Positions 23,585 to 31,568 of a DNA stretch of 64,000 nt are shown piece by piece; position 1 is the stretch's first letter; every line of letters begins with the position of its first letter. A model generated the notes under the pieces. It did no database searches. It saw only the letters and a program-made list of their open reading frames with translations, and was not told the DNA's origin. The stretch covers positions 1-64,000 of the forward strand of contig UQPB01000002.1 in the NCBI GenBank assembly GCA_900542835.1. The letters are read 5' to 3'. The translations under genes were made by a program, and so were the position numbers. This DNA comes from an uncultured Pelosinus sp. (lineage in GTDB: Bacteria > Bacillota > Negativicutes > Sporomusales > Acetonemataceae).

Positions 23585-24523
23585 ATGGCTGTATTGGAGG
23601 ATGCGGTTGCCGCTGTCTCGGCGAAGCTGCAGGAAAATGATCTGACAATTGCTGCTTCCCGTGCCATTGCCTATGGCATTCAACTGACTGTCAGCGATGG
23701 CCAGGAGGCAATTGCGGTTAATATTTACAGTGGCAAAAAAGGCCTTTCTCTAACTGTGGGCGGTTCAGCCGCCAGCCCGCTGCGGCGGAAAGCGGAAGCT
23801 CTGCTGGCTGTTGCCGCGCGTTCTCCGGCTAAGCCCGCTGTGGCAGATCACGATCTTGACCTCAGCGGGATGGAAGGGTTTGACGGGCGCTGGATAGGAA
23901 CAGACGAATCCGGCAAGGGCGATTTTTTTGGGCCTCTGGTTGCTGCCGCCGTGCTGGTTGATGCAGAAACGCAAGAGCGGCTGATCGCGAGTGGCATTAA
24001 AGATTGCAAAGTCTTATCGGATGCAAAGGTGCGGACTCTGGCCGCCGCTGCCCGTGAGATCTGCCAGGGCCGTTATGTTGAGCTGGAGCTGCAGCCGCTT
24101 CGCTATAATGCTTTATACCAGAAACTACGAAGCGAAGGGAAAAACCTCAATCAACTGCTTGCCTGGGCTCACGCCAGGGTACTTGAGGATTTGCTGCAGA
24201 AGCAACCCTGCCGTTTTGCTATTATTGATCAGTTTGCTGATGAACGGTTGGTTTTGTCGCGGCTTATGGAGAAGGGCCGGAGTCTGACATTGGTGCAAAG
24301 CCATCGGGCCGAACGTGATATCGCAGTCGCAGCCGCCTCGGTTTTGGCCAGGGATCGCTTCTTGTCCGGACTGGACCGCTTACAGGCGGAATATGATATG
24401 GAATTCCCTAAAGGGGCTTCTGCTGCCGTCATTGCCACGGCTCGCCGCTTTGCGGCCGCCAGAGGGAAAGAGGCTTTGGCGGCGGTGGCTAAAACACATT
24501 TTAAAACAATGGATGCCCTGTAG
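23585..24523 (+). CDS. rnhC: Ribonuclease HIII
   Basis: Type 2 RNase H that removes RNA from RNA-DNA hybrids. Its 312 residues contain an N-terminal TBP-like substrate-binding domain (about 1-85; NIYSGKKGLSLTVGG) and the catalytic domain with GTDESGKGDFFGPLV, where D107-E108 are the paired acidic residues, KDCKVLSD, IDQFADE and HRAERDIAVAAASVLAR. The GKGDFFGPL motif separates HIII from HII. It starts 9 bases after larC with GGGAGG. Confidence 0.92.
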   Translation: MAVLEDAVAAVSAKLQENDLTIAASRAIAYGIQLTVSDGQEAIAVNIYSGKKGLSLTVGGSAASPLRRKAEALLAVAARSPAKPAVADHDLDLSGMEGFDGRWIGTDESGKGDFFGPLVAAAVLVDAETQERLIASGIKDCKVLSDAKVRTLAAAAREICQGRYVELELQPLRYNALYQKLRSEGKNLNQLLAWAHARVLEDLLQKQPCRFAIIDQFADERLVLSRLMEKGRSLTLVQSHRAERDIAVAAASVLARDRFLSGLDRLQAEYDMEFPKGASAAVIATARRFAAARGKEALAAVAKTHFKTMDAL

Positions 24524-24566
24524 GCATAGGTAAGGCAGGCTGCGGGCAGACCCTAGGAGGCACTGT

Positions 24567-25355
24567 ATGAGAGACGTACAAAGTTCCAATGATGCGCGCG
24601 GAATTGCCATTCAGAAAGTTGGTGTTACCGATGTGCATCTGCCATTTCAGATTAAGACACAGGCCGGTGCATTTCAGTCGGTTTTAGCACGGATCCGGTT
24701 GACGGTGGATTTGCTCAAGGAATATAAGGGAACGCATATGAGCCGGTTCATTGAAGCCCTGTTTGCCTGGAGCCAAAAACCGGTTTCCTACCGGGAAATC
24801 GAACAATTGCTGAACGATGTTCTGCAGCGGCTGGATGCCCGGCGTGCCGGCGTTTGCATCCAGTTTAAATATTTTATTGAGAAGACGGCGCCGGTAACCG
24901 GTTTAAAAAGCATCCTTGATTATGACTGCTCGTTTTCCGGTCAACTGATTCAGGGGGAAAGACTGGCATTTACTCTGGGACTGGCGGTGCCCTTTACCTC
25001 GCTCTGCCCTTGCAGTAAGGAAATCGCCGATTACGGTGCGCATAATCAGCGCGGTGTGATGCGGGTGCAGCTGCGACAGCGGCCGGGCAAATTTATCTGG
25101 ATTGAAGAGCTGGTGGCCCTGCTTGAACAGCAGGCAAGCTGCCCCGTTTTTCCACTACTGAAGCGGGAAGATGAAAAGTATGTGACTGAGAAGGCTTACG
25201 AGAATCCGAAATTTGTTGAGGATGTTTTGCGTGATATGGTGCTGGCACTGCGAGGCGTCGATGGTATCGAATGGTTTGAAGCGGAATGCGAAACGTTTGA
25301 ATCCATTCATAATCATAATGCCTATGCCAGTCATAGTGAACACTGCCGGGCCTGA
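24567..25355 (+). CDS. folE2: GTP cyclohydrolase FolE2 (type IB)
   Basis: Metal-dependent GTP cyclohydrolase IB that makes 7,8-dihydroneopterin triphosphate for folate or queuosine-type pathways. Motifs: KGTHMSRF at 54-61, the catalytic cysteine region SLCPCSK with C147, AHNQRG at 158-163 and the C-terminal ESIHNHNAY. The length of 262 is normal. FolE2 replaces the zinc-dependent FolE in many bacteria and can use other divalent metals. TAGGAGG precedes the ATG. It lies in the lar-rnhC run. Confidence 0.94.
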   Translation: MRDVQSSNDARGIAIQKVGVTDVHLPFQIKTQAGAFQSVLARIRLTVDLLKEYKGTHMSRFIEALFAWSQKPVSYREIEQLLNDVLQRLDARRAGVCIQFKYFIEKTAPVTGLKSILDYDCSFSGQLIQGERLAFTLGLAVPFTSLCPCSKEIADYGAHNQRGVMRVQLRQRPGKFIWIEELVALLEQQASCPVFPLLKREDEKYVTEKAYENPKFVEDVLRDMVLALRGVDGIEWFEAECETFESIHNHNAYASHSEHCRA

Positions 25356-25387
25356 GCCGGTTTTTATTAAAGAACGGAGTGATGATG

Positions 25388-26572
25388 ATGGACTATGCTT
25401 GGGCTGAACGGCTGAGCGGCATGGAAGATCCGGCGATTAAAAATCTGTTGAAAACAATGCAGAGGCCGGATGTAATTTCACTGTCTGCCGGATCACCTGC
25501 GCCGGACTCGTTTCCGGTAGCTGAACTGGCCGCTGCTTTTAATGCTGTTCTGGCTGATCAGGGAGCCGCGGCATTGCAATACGGTGTCAGCGAAGGGTAT
25601 CTGCCGCTGCGGCAATGGGTCGCCGATAGGGCCGCCCGTCAAGGCATCCGGTGCGGGTCTGAGCAGGTAATGATCACGAACGGGTCGCAGCAGGCACTTG
25701 ATTTGATTGCCCGTATCCTGCTTGATCCCGGTGACTATGTGGCGGTGGAAAATCCAACTTATCTGGCGGCTCTGCAGGTGTTTAGGGGCTATCAAGCCAG
25801 GCTGCTGCCGATCGACATGGATCAGGACGGCATGCGGATCGATCAACTGGAGGCCGTTATTCAGAAACAGCGGCCTAAATTTATTTATGTTATTCCCACC
25901 TTTCAGAATCCGACAGGCATTTCAATGAATCTGGAGCGCCGGCGGCAGCTAGCCGCACTGGCCGATCACTACCAGATTCCACTTATAGAGGATAATCCCT
26001 ACGGTGAATTGCTTTACGAGGGCGAGGCGCTGCCGGCGATTAAAAGCTTCTCGGACAGCCGTTGGCTGCTTTATGCCGGCACGGCTTCAAAAATTATCGC
26101 TCCCGGGCTGCGTTTGGGCTGGTTAATCGCGCATCCCGATTTTATTGACCGGGCGGCTACGGCGAAACAAGCCGGTGATGTGTTGTCCAATTCATTGACC
26201 CAGCGCGCTGTCTACCGTTATGTCACTGACAACGATCTTGAGGCGCATGTGCAATCAATTATTGAGCGCTACCGGCAGCAGCGGGATGTCATGCTTGAAG
26301 CCATGCACCAGTACTTTCCTGCCGGCGTGAAATGGCAGACGCCACACGGTGGAATGTTTCTTTGGGTGACGCTGCCGGAAGGGACGGACGCGTCGGACTT
26401 GCTGCCCCTGGCAGTTGAGCAGGCAAAGGTTTCTTATGTGCCGGGGCCGCCGTTTTACGCCGAAAGGGGCGGCGCTAACACGCTGCGGCTGAATTTTTCC
26501 AACCCCGCGCCGGATCTTATCCGGGAAGGAATTAAGCGCCTGGGGGATTTACTGCGGCTGCATATCAACTGA
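25388..26572 (+). CDS. PLP-dependent aminotransferase, 2-aminoadipate/MocR-like class I
   Basis: Fold-type I aminotransferase of about 394 residues. Cofactor and substrate motifs: SLSAGSPAPDSFP, LQYGVSEGYLPLR, TNGSQQALDLI, PTFQNPTG, EDNPYGEL, and the PLP lysine K235 in GTASKIIAPGLRLGW; the Arg of LRLNFS binds the substrate carboxylate. This pattern is shared by 2-aminoadipate (LysN), valine-pyruvate and aromatic aminotransferases, so the substrate is open. The frame begins GTG-ATG-ATG-ATG; spacing from CGGAG (25375-25379) favours 25385 or 25388. It is the last gene before a strong terminator. Confidence 0.87.
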   Translation: MDYAWAERLSGMEDPAIKNLLKTMQRPDVISLSAGSPAPDSFPVAELAAAFNAVLADQGAAALQYGVSEGYLPLRQWVADRAARQGIRCGSEQVMITNGSQQALDLIARILLDPGDYVAVENPTYLAALQVFRGYQARLLPIDMDQDGMRIDQLEAVIQKQRPKFIYVIPTFQNPTGISMNLERRRQLAALADHYQIPLIEDNPYGELLYEGEALPAIKSFSDSRWLLYAGTASKIIAPGLRLGWLIAHPDFIDRAATAKQAGDVLSNSLTQRAVYRYVTDNDLEAHVQSIIERYRQQRDVMLEAMHQYFPAGVKWQTPHGGMFLWVTLPEGTDASDLLPLAVEQAKVSYVPGPPFYAERGGANTLRLNFSNPAPDLIREGIKRLGDLLRLHIN

Positions 26573-26578
26573 ACAGCA

Positions 26579-26624
26579 AAAAAGGCGGCTGTGCTGAAAC
26601 CCTTGTTTCCACAGCCGCCTTTTG
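26579..26624. terminator. Bidirectional intrinsic terminator
   Basis: AAAAGGCGGCTGTG (from 26580) pairs with CACAGCCGCCTTTT (to 26623) around a loop of about 16 nt. A-run on one side and T-run on the other serve both the aminotransferase gene and the convergent 115-aa gene. Confidence 0.85.
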
Positions 26625-26635
26625 GTGTCTTTGCC

Positions 26636-26983
26636 TTATTGCTGAATGGGGCGCTCCAATTCGCTCATCAGGTTTGGATAGACAAACTGACAGGAATCGG
26701 GATACATGCCTAACTTAGCCAGCTCTTCCATGACCACTGCAGACACGGGATTTTCAAACTCGATTAGATTTTTTCCTGACAACAGTGGCGCATCTTCGAC
26801 TAGGATGATTAAGTAAAGCTTAGCCTCCGGTGCAGTTTCCGGCACGTCCTCCCGGTCGAGCGGGATTTGCGGAAACAGCCGCAGCGTTGCGCAATACTCG
26901 CCTAAGGAATCTGTGATTTGGGCGCGGTAAGCGTTTAACCAGAGTGTACGCGCCAGCTTGATTGTAAATGGGGTATTAAACAT
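26636..26983 (-). CDS. Hypothetical protein, 115 aa
   Basis: Soluble protein of unknown family, starting MFNTPFTIKLARTLWLNAYRAQITDSLGEY and ending LMSELERPIQQ. It has alternating strands and helices (AKLYLIILVEDAPLL, PVSAVVMEELAKLGMYPDSCQFVYP), suggesting an alpha/beta fold. ATG at 26983 follows AGGAAAGGA; an earlier in-frame ATG at 26992 is too close to that site. It has its own promoter candidate and shares a terminator with the convergent aminotransferase gene. Confidence 0.65.
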   Translation of the reverse strand: MFNTPFTIKLARTLWLNAYRAQITDSLGEYCATLRLFPQIPLDREDVPETAPEAKLYLIILVEDAPLLSGKNLIEFENPVSAVVMEELAKLGMYPDSCQFVYPNLMSELERPIQQ

Positions 26984-27078
26984 GCGGGACATCCTTTCCT
27001 GGTACCTCGTCAAGCTGGAAACGGCGGGGTAATGCCATTTGCAGCAATGACGCAGTACATACCTTATCTTGATAGTTA

Positions 27079-27109
27079 ATTATACCACTATTGGGCAAGA
27101 GTCTGCCAA
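27079..27109 (-). promoter_or_regulatory. Candidate promoter of the 115-aa gene
   Basis: On the - strand TATAAT (27084-27079) is preceded by TGG, an extended -10, and by TTGGCA (27109-27104) at 19-nt spacing. Confidence 0.5.
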
Positions 27110-27235
27110 CAAAAAGCAGGCGGCTGTCAGGTAAGCCTGCATACGGCGGCTGGATGCGTCAAGGAGCAATTATTTTTATGATCGGCAGGACTTCGCGACA
27201 AATCATGGAATATATTATTGGATATGATATTGTTG

Positions 27236-27260
27236 TTATGACAGTGCGCTGCTGTCATAA
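27236..27260. promoter_or_regulatory. Possible operator upstream of cbiG
   Basis: TTATGACAG (27236-27244) and CTGTCATAA (27252-27260) are exact 9-bp inverted copies with a 7-bp spacer, 84 bases before the cbiG start. There is no T-run, so an operator is likelier than a terminator. Confidence 0.4.
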
Positions 27261-27343
27261 TCGAGGAGATGGGTGGCGTTCCTCGGCTGCCGGTTCACGG
27301 CATGCTGGAATGTCCAATGTTGAGAAAGAAGGGCTTATGTTTC

Positions 27344-28411
27344 ATGCGAATTGCGATTATTTCCATTACGAATGAGGGCGCCCGGCTGGCAGATCGCTTG
27401 ACTGCGTCGCTGCAGGGAGAAATTGAAATTTTCGCCAAGGTGGGCCGCAATCCGGCTGGCGCTAAAGAATATAATCACTTAGGACAATTGGTTGCAACCC
27501 TATTTCACCAGTATGACAGTTTTGTCTTTATTATGACGGTGGGGGTAGTGGTGCGGATTATCGCGCCGCATGTCCGCGACAAACGCTATGATCCGGCCGT
27601 TGTTGTTCTCGATGAGGCAGGCAATCATGCCATCAGTCTGCTTTCAGGACATCTGGGACATTCCAATGCGCTGACAACGCTGCTGGGCCAAGCCGTTCAG
27701 GCGAAAGCGATTATTACTACCAGCAATGATACACTGCAAAAGCCGGCTGTCGATCTGCTGGCGGTCAAGCTTAACGCCGCAATTGAACCATTTGACAATC
27801 TGTGTATTATGGATGCGGCAATTGATCATGGCGAAAATGTGGCCTTTTTTATTGATACATCGCTTGTTAACTATGAAACATATCTTGTCACCGCTGCGGA
27901 GTTTGATATTACCTTGCTTGATATCAAAGATCTGACTAAGGTGGATAACTATGACGCGGCGGTTGTCATTACCGATAAAGACCTTTATATGGTGAAACCC
28001 TGCTTGTTCCTGCGGCCGCCGACCCTGGTAGCCGGCATAAGCTGCCGGCAGGATACGTCCAGTTCCGAAATTCTGAGCGCACTGGCTGATTCCTGTAAGA
28101 AGATCGGCCGCAGCATGAAGAGTATTGCCGCCATCGCTTCCAGTGAGGCGAGGGAGGATGAAATCGGTGTGCTGGCTACAGCCCAGCAAATTGAAGTGCC
28201 AATGCGGTTCTTTCCAATTGACGACTTGCTGCGGCATGCCGGCAGGCGGGAAGGCAGTCCGAACCCGGCGGATGCCAGGCTGGATCCGGCCAGCGTCTGC
28301 GAGACGGCGGCGTTGATGGCAGCCAAGGCGGACAGTCTGGTTCTCGCGGCCAGTCATTATGACAATGTTATTGTTGCGCTGGCTGAAGCAAAGTCATGCT
28401 GGTGGGAGTAG
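27344..28411 (+). CDS. cbiG: Cobalt-precorrin-5A hydrolase CbiG
   Basis: Opens the delta-lactone of cobalt-precorrin-5A with loss of acetaldehyde in anaerobic B12 synthesis. The 355-residue protein has the CbiG N-terminal domain (MRIAIISITNEGARLADRL, FIMTVGVVVRIIAPHVRDKRYDPAVVVLDE, AISLLSGHLGHSNALT), the linker (VAGISCRQDTSSSEI) and the C-terminal cobalamin-type domain (IASSEAREDEIGVLATAQQ, VCETAALMAA). ATG at 27344 is chosen because the family starts here and AGAAGGG lies upstream. It is the first of four B12 genes; the corrin-ring genes must lie elsewhere. Confidence 0.93.
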   Translation: MRIAIISITNEGARLADRLTASLQGEIEIFAKVGRNPAGAKEYNHLGQLVATLFHQYDSFVFIMTVGVVVRIIAPHVRDKRYDPAVVVLDEAGNHAISLLSGHLGHSNALTTLLGQAVQAKAIITTSNDTLQKPAVDLLAVKLNAAIEPFDNLCIMDAAIDHGENVAFFIDTSLVNYETYLVTAAEFDITLLDIKDLTKVDNYDAAVVITDKDLYMVKPCLFLRPPTLVAGISCRQDTSSSEILSALADSCKKIGRSMKSIAAIASSEAREDEIGVLATAQQIEVPMRFFPIDDLLRHAGRREGSPNPADARLDPASVCETAALMAAKADSLVLAASHYDNVIVALAEAKSCWWE

Positions 28412-28456
28412 GCGTGTCGCGGGTTGACTACCAAAACAAGGGATGATAAAGAGAAA

Positions 28457-29029
28457 ATGGGGAAAATAGTACTAGTAACCGGCGGCGCTCGCAGCGGCAA
28501 AAGCCGGTTTGCCGAAGAATACGCGCAACAGCTTAGCGATAAAGTTGCCTATATTGCGACCGCGCAAGTGCTTGATGCAGAGATGGCCGACCGTGTTAAG
28601 CTGCACCAGCAGCGCCGTTCGCACCAGTGGCGGACGTTTGAGGCCGCGGTTGACGCCGAGCAGGCGATCAAGGCGGCTGCGGATTTTCCGGTCATTCTTT
28701 TTGATTGTTTGACACTGTACACCTCTAACCTATTGTTGGCGGAGCAGGCGTCAAATATTGAGGACAGACGCGAGAGCATCCTGGGTAGAGCCGCCCAGCT
28801 ATTCCAGGCGGCTCAGTCGGGAACAGCAACAGTCGTATTTGTGACCAACGAAGTCGGGCTGGGAATAGTGCCGGACAATGCGCTGAGCCGTGAGTACCGC
28901 GATCTTGCCGGCTGGATTAACCAAGCCGCGGCGGCCGCGGCGGAGGAAGTGTATCTGGTTGTCTGTGGTTTGGCGGTTGAATTGAAACGCATTGCTCACC
29001 CTGTCAATGCTGACGGCGGGTGGCGGTAA
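28457..29029 (+). CDS. cobU: Adenosylcobinamide kinase / phosphate guanylyltransferase CobU
   Basis: Bifunctional enzyme that phosphorylates adenosylcobinamide and attaches GMP. Of 190 residues, the P-loop GGARSGKS is at 9-16, followed by the YIATAQVLDAEM strand, the H-rich guanylate acceptor region (KLHQQRRSHQW), FDCLTLYTSNLL, and the signature TNEVGLGIVPDNALSREYRDLAG. ATG at 28457 gives the standard length; the frame is open from a TTG at 28424. Its stop is one base from the cobS start. Confidence 0.92.
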   Translation: MGKIVLVTGGARSGKSRFAEEYAQQLSDKVAYIATAQVLDAEMADRVKLHQQRRSHQWRTFEAAVDAEQAIKAAADFPVILFDCLTLYTSNLLLAEQASNIEDRRESILGRAAQLFQAAQSGTATVVFVTNEVGLGIVPDNALSREYRDLAGWINQAAAAAAEEVYLVVCGLAVELKRIAHPVNADGGWR

Positions 29030-29030
29030 G

Positions 29031-29774
29031 ATGCGGAATTTTATTACCGGTCTGCAATTCTTGACAATTATCCGGCTGTGGCCGGAGACTGAATGGTCGC
29101 CGCAGCGATTTGGCGGCAGTGTACGTTATTTCCCGCTGATTGGCGCCGTGGTCGGCGCTGTACTGGCAGGGCTTTGTCTGCTGGCTTCCGCGTGGCTGCC
29201 GCCGCACCTGACGGCAGCCTTGCTGCTTGTCGGCAATATTGTTCTTACCGGAGGCTTAATCTGCGACGGGTTCATGGATACGATGGACGGCGTGCTGTCG
29301 GGGCGTTCGCGTGAACGTATGCTTGAGATTATGAAGGATAGCCGGGTTGGCGCTAATGGCGTTGTCGCGTTTCTTTGCAGCATGCTGTTGCGCTGGTCGA
29401 TCATCCTTGATTTTAGTGGCGATATGCTGCCTGCGGCGGTGTTTGCCGCTCCGGTTGTCGGACGGATGGGCATGGTAGCGGCCATTACGCTTTTTCCTTA
29501 TGCCAGGCCTGCCGGAATTGGCAAAGCGTTTGCCGATTTTGCCGGCAGCGGTGCTTTACCGGTTGCGCTAATCAGCGGATTTGTGCTGATTGGTTTGGCT
29601 GCAAGGCCTATTTTGCTTGCGGCAGTGGCGGGCGTGGCTGCGGCCGCTCTGTTTGCCCGTTTTGCCTGCAGGCGCCTGGGCGGCGTTACCGGCGATATTT
29701 ACGGCGCTGCCACCGAACTCGGCGAACTGTGTTTTTGGATCGCGGCTTTGCTGCTGGTGCTGCACCGGGCGTGA
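29031..29774 (+). CDS. cobS: Adenosylcobinamide-GDP ribazoletransferase CobS
   Basis: Polytopic membrane enzyme that joins adenosylcobinamide-GDP with alpha-ribazole (phosphate) to complete the lower loop of cobalamin. The 247-residue protein starts MRNFITGLQFLTIIRLW and has the metal-binding DGFMDTMDGVLSG near 81-93, SRVGANGVVAF, and near the end GGVTGDIYGAATELGE. Five to seven membrane spans. ATG is chosen one base after the cobU stop; a longer in-frame start inside cobU is unlikely. Confidence 0.93.
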   Translation: MRNFITGLQFLTIIRLWPETEWSPQRFGGSVRYFPLIGAVVGAVLAGLCLLASAWLPPHLTAALLLVGNIVLTGGLICDGFMDTMDGVLSGRSRERMLEIMKDSRVGANGVVAFLCSMLLRWSIILDFSGDMLPAAVFAAPVVGRMGMVAAITLFPYARPAGIGKAFADFAGSGALPVALISGFVLIGLAARPILLAAVAGVAAAALFARFACRRLGGVTGDIYGAATELGELCFWIAALLLVLHRA

Positions 29775-29839
29775 TCCTGCAGAAGCCGCAGACAGGCGGT
29801 TTGCGGATACAATACAATAAGGGCGAAAGGTAATCGATA

Positions 29840-30460
29840 ATGGCAGAGAATACAACCCGGGTAATTTTGGTACGGCATGGACAGACGGAATGGAATGTAC
29901 AATTAAAATATCAGGGCCACAGTGAAGTGCCCCTAACCGCTATTGGGATTGAGCAGGCCAAGCTGGCCGCCGTCCGCCTGAGCCGCGAACCGGTTGCGGC
30001 GATTTATTCCAGTGATCTGGGAAGAGCTGCAGCAACGGCTCAATATATAGCCGCCGAACACCAACTGCAGGTTCAGCAGCTAAGGGCGCTGCGTGAATTT
30101 TATTTTGGCAATTGGGAAGGACTGCGGTTTCAGGAGGTCTCCGAGCGCTGGCCCCAGCAAAGCCTGGAGTTTTTTCAGCATCCGGAATCTGCCCGCGTGT
30201 CGGGCGGAGAGACATTTGCCGAAGTGCAGGCGCGGGCGGTGGCGGCGGTCAAACAACTGGTCGCACAGCATGAAAATAAAACCATTCTAGTGGTCTCTCA
30301 TGGCGGTACGATCAGAACACTGCTGTGTGCCGCGCTAGGGTTGCCGCTGGAACGGGTCTGGGCAATTCGTCAGGATAATACCGCGGTTAATGTTATTGAA
30401 TACTATCCGGATACAACGATGGTCGCTCTTGTCAATGATATTCACCATTTACAAGGCTAG
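29840..30460 (+). CDS. cobC: Histidine phosphatase CobC, alpha-ribazole phosphatase-like
   Basis: Phosphoglycerate-mutase-type phosphatase of 206 residues: catalytic His13 in LVRHGQTEWN, YSSDLGRAAATA, the acid Glu in LREFYFGNWEG, and the second His in VVSHGGTIR. It removes phosphate from alpha-ribazole-5-phosphate or from cobalamin phosphate; the assignment over a general phosphoglycerate mutase rests on its place after cobS. ATG follows GAAAGG. No terminator is visible after it. Confidence 0.85.
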   Translation: MAENTTRVILVRHGQTEWNVQLKYQGHSEVPLTAIGIEQAKLAAVRLSREPVAAIYSSDLGRAAATAQYIAAEHQLQVQQLRALREFYFGNWEGLRFQEVSERWPQQSLEFFQHPESARVSGGETFAEVQARAVAAVKQLVAQHENKTILVVSHGGTIRTLLCAALGLPLERVWAIRQDNTAVNVIEYYPDTTMVALVNDIHHLQG

Positions 30461-30650
30461 TACCGTGTCAGGCCTAATTCAGTGTAAACTGGCGCGAGCT
30501 TTTCCACCATCCGGCGTTGTCCTAAAACTAAATTATAACATTGGCAGAACACGAGTACGTTATCCATAGCAGGAGTTTTCGGATCGGTGTGGAATATTTT
30601 TTCATAACGGGAGCTGGCTGAACAGCATAGTTTGACGGCGGGATGGCCAG
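30457..30650 (-). pseudogene. Possible gene remnant opposite to cobC
   Basis: The - strand frame from about 30650 to a stop at 30457 reads like protein (for example DNVLVFCQCYNLVLGQRRM, then VEKLAPVYTELGLTRY) but has no start codon with a ribosome-binding site in frame. Its stop overlaps the cobC stop in a CTAG. It may be the tail of a decayed gene or simply chance. The + strand of this 228-base gap shows no gene. Confidence 0.25.
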
Positions 30651-30688
30651 AATACTCACAGAACGCTGGACAAGGAGAGAGGTGCGCT

Positions 30689-31090
30689 ATGGATACAATG
30701 ACCGATTTTTTGGGAAAAAAGGTTTGGGCTATTGTTGGCGCCACAGATAACCCCGCTAAATTCGGCTATAAAATTTACTGCAGCATGAAAGACGCCGGGT
30801 ATACCGTTTATCCGGTCAATCCCGGTGTAGCCGATATTCAAGGCGAGAAATGCTATGCGTGCCTGCAGGATTTGCCGGAGAGCCCGGATGTGGTCGACGT
30901 TGTCGTACCACCTAAGGTAGGGGAGCAGATTATGCGTGACTGCGTTGCGGCCGGCGTCAAGAACGTCTGGCTTCAGCCTGGCGCCAATGCTGCCAGTGTG
31001 TCAAAAATCGCCAGAGAGCTTGGCCTTGAAGTGCTTGATTACGGTTGCGTAATGGCCGAGGTCCGCAAGCGAGGTATCATGCATAAATAG
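30689..31090 (+). CDS. CoA-binding domain protein (YccU-like)
   Basis: Stand-alone CoA_binding Rossmann protein of 133 residues: GKKVWAIVGATDNPAKFGYKIY gives the dinucleotide-type glycine loop, then YTVYPVNPGVADIQG, VVDVVVPPKVGEQIM and NVWLQPGANAASVS. The family resembles the alpha subunit of succinyl-CoA synthetase without the catalytic part. Its function is unknown; it may sense or bind CoA. ATG at 30689 follows GGAGAGAGGTG. It lies 37 bases before the thioredoxin gene. Confidence 0.85.
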   Translation: MDTMTDFLGKKVWAIVGATDNPAKFGYKIYCSMKDAGYTVYPVNPGVADIQGEKCYACLQDLPESPDVVDVVVPPKVGEQIMRDCVAAGVKNVWLQPGANAASVSKIARELGLEVLDYGCVMAEVRKRGIMHK

Positions 31091-31127
31091 ATACAGGGGC
31101 TAGAGTAAGATATAAGGAGGTATTTCA

Positions 31128-31451
31128 ATGGCTGAGATGACTAATACCAATGAAGCAGCCTTTCAGACCGATGTTGTGGAAGCGAAAATCCCTGTGCTGG
31201 TTGATTTTTGGGCACCTTGGTGCGGTTATTGCACCAAACTGGCGCCGGTTCTTGATGAAGTGGCGGCAGAACTGGGTGATAAGCTGAAAATCGTTAAGCT
31301 GAATGTGGATGAAAACAGGGCACTTGCTCAGAAATATGGCGTAATGAGCCTGCCGACAATGCTGCTGTTCAAAAACGGCGAGCCCGGTGAACGGCTCATG
31401 GGCTTTATGCCCAAAACAAACCTGCTCGCAAAATTGAATCCGCATCTATAA
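31128..31451 (+). CDS. trxA: Thioredoxin with WCGYC active site
   Basis: Small redox protein of 107 residues. The fold marks are clear: VLVDFWAPWCGYC with redox cysteines C32 and C35, KIVKLNVDEN, and the cis-proline loop SLPTMLLFKNGE. The usual Pro between the cysteines (WCGPC) is Tyr here, which tends to shift redox potential and partner choice. AAGGAGG precedes the ATG. It is co-directional with the CoA-binding gene and ends at a strong terminator. Confidence 0.92.
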   Translation: MAEMTNTNEAAFQTDVVEAKIPVLVDFWAPWCGYCTKLAPVLDEVAAELGDKLKIVKLNVDENRALAQKYGVMSLPTMLLFKNGEPGERLMGFMPKTNLLAKLNPHL

Positions 31452-31473
31452 CTAATGACAGGATAGCGCCGCT

Positions 31474-31510
31474 AACAGCGTCTGGGTTTTCCAGACGCTG
31501 TTATATTTTT
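31474..31510 (+). terminator. Intrinsic terminator after trxA
   Basis: A perfect 12-bp stem, 31474-31485 with 31491-31502, has a GTTTT loop and is followed by ATATTTTT. Confidence 0.9.
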
Positions 31511-31568
31511 GCCTGCCGGCGAATAAAGACTAGATAAGCACTATTGATGGGTAAGGCAGGGGACAGTT

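Larger units (their letters stand above)
26984..27343. other. Divergent intergenic region before cbiG
   Basis: Contains a - strand promoter (27079-27109), a GCAGGC/GCCTGC hairpin near 27116-27140 and an inverted repeat at 27236-27260. The B12-box and core of a cobalamin riboswitch are not seen. One + strand frame (27091-27375) has no ribosome-binding site or family and is not called. Confidence 0.5.

Noticed and set aside
26984..27343. Cobalamin riboswitch before cbiG
   Set aside because: The B12 box and the conserved core are not found by eye, so it is not called.
27091..27375. 94-codon + strand frame before cbiG
   Set aside because: No ribosome-binding site, no family pattern, and it overlaps the cbiG start in another frame.
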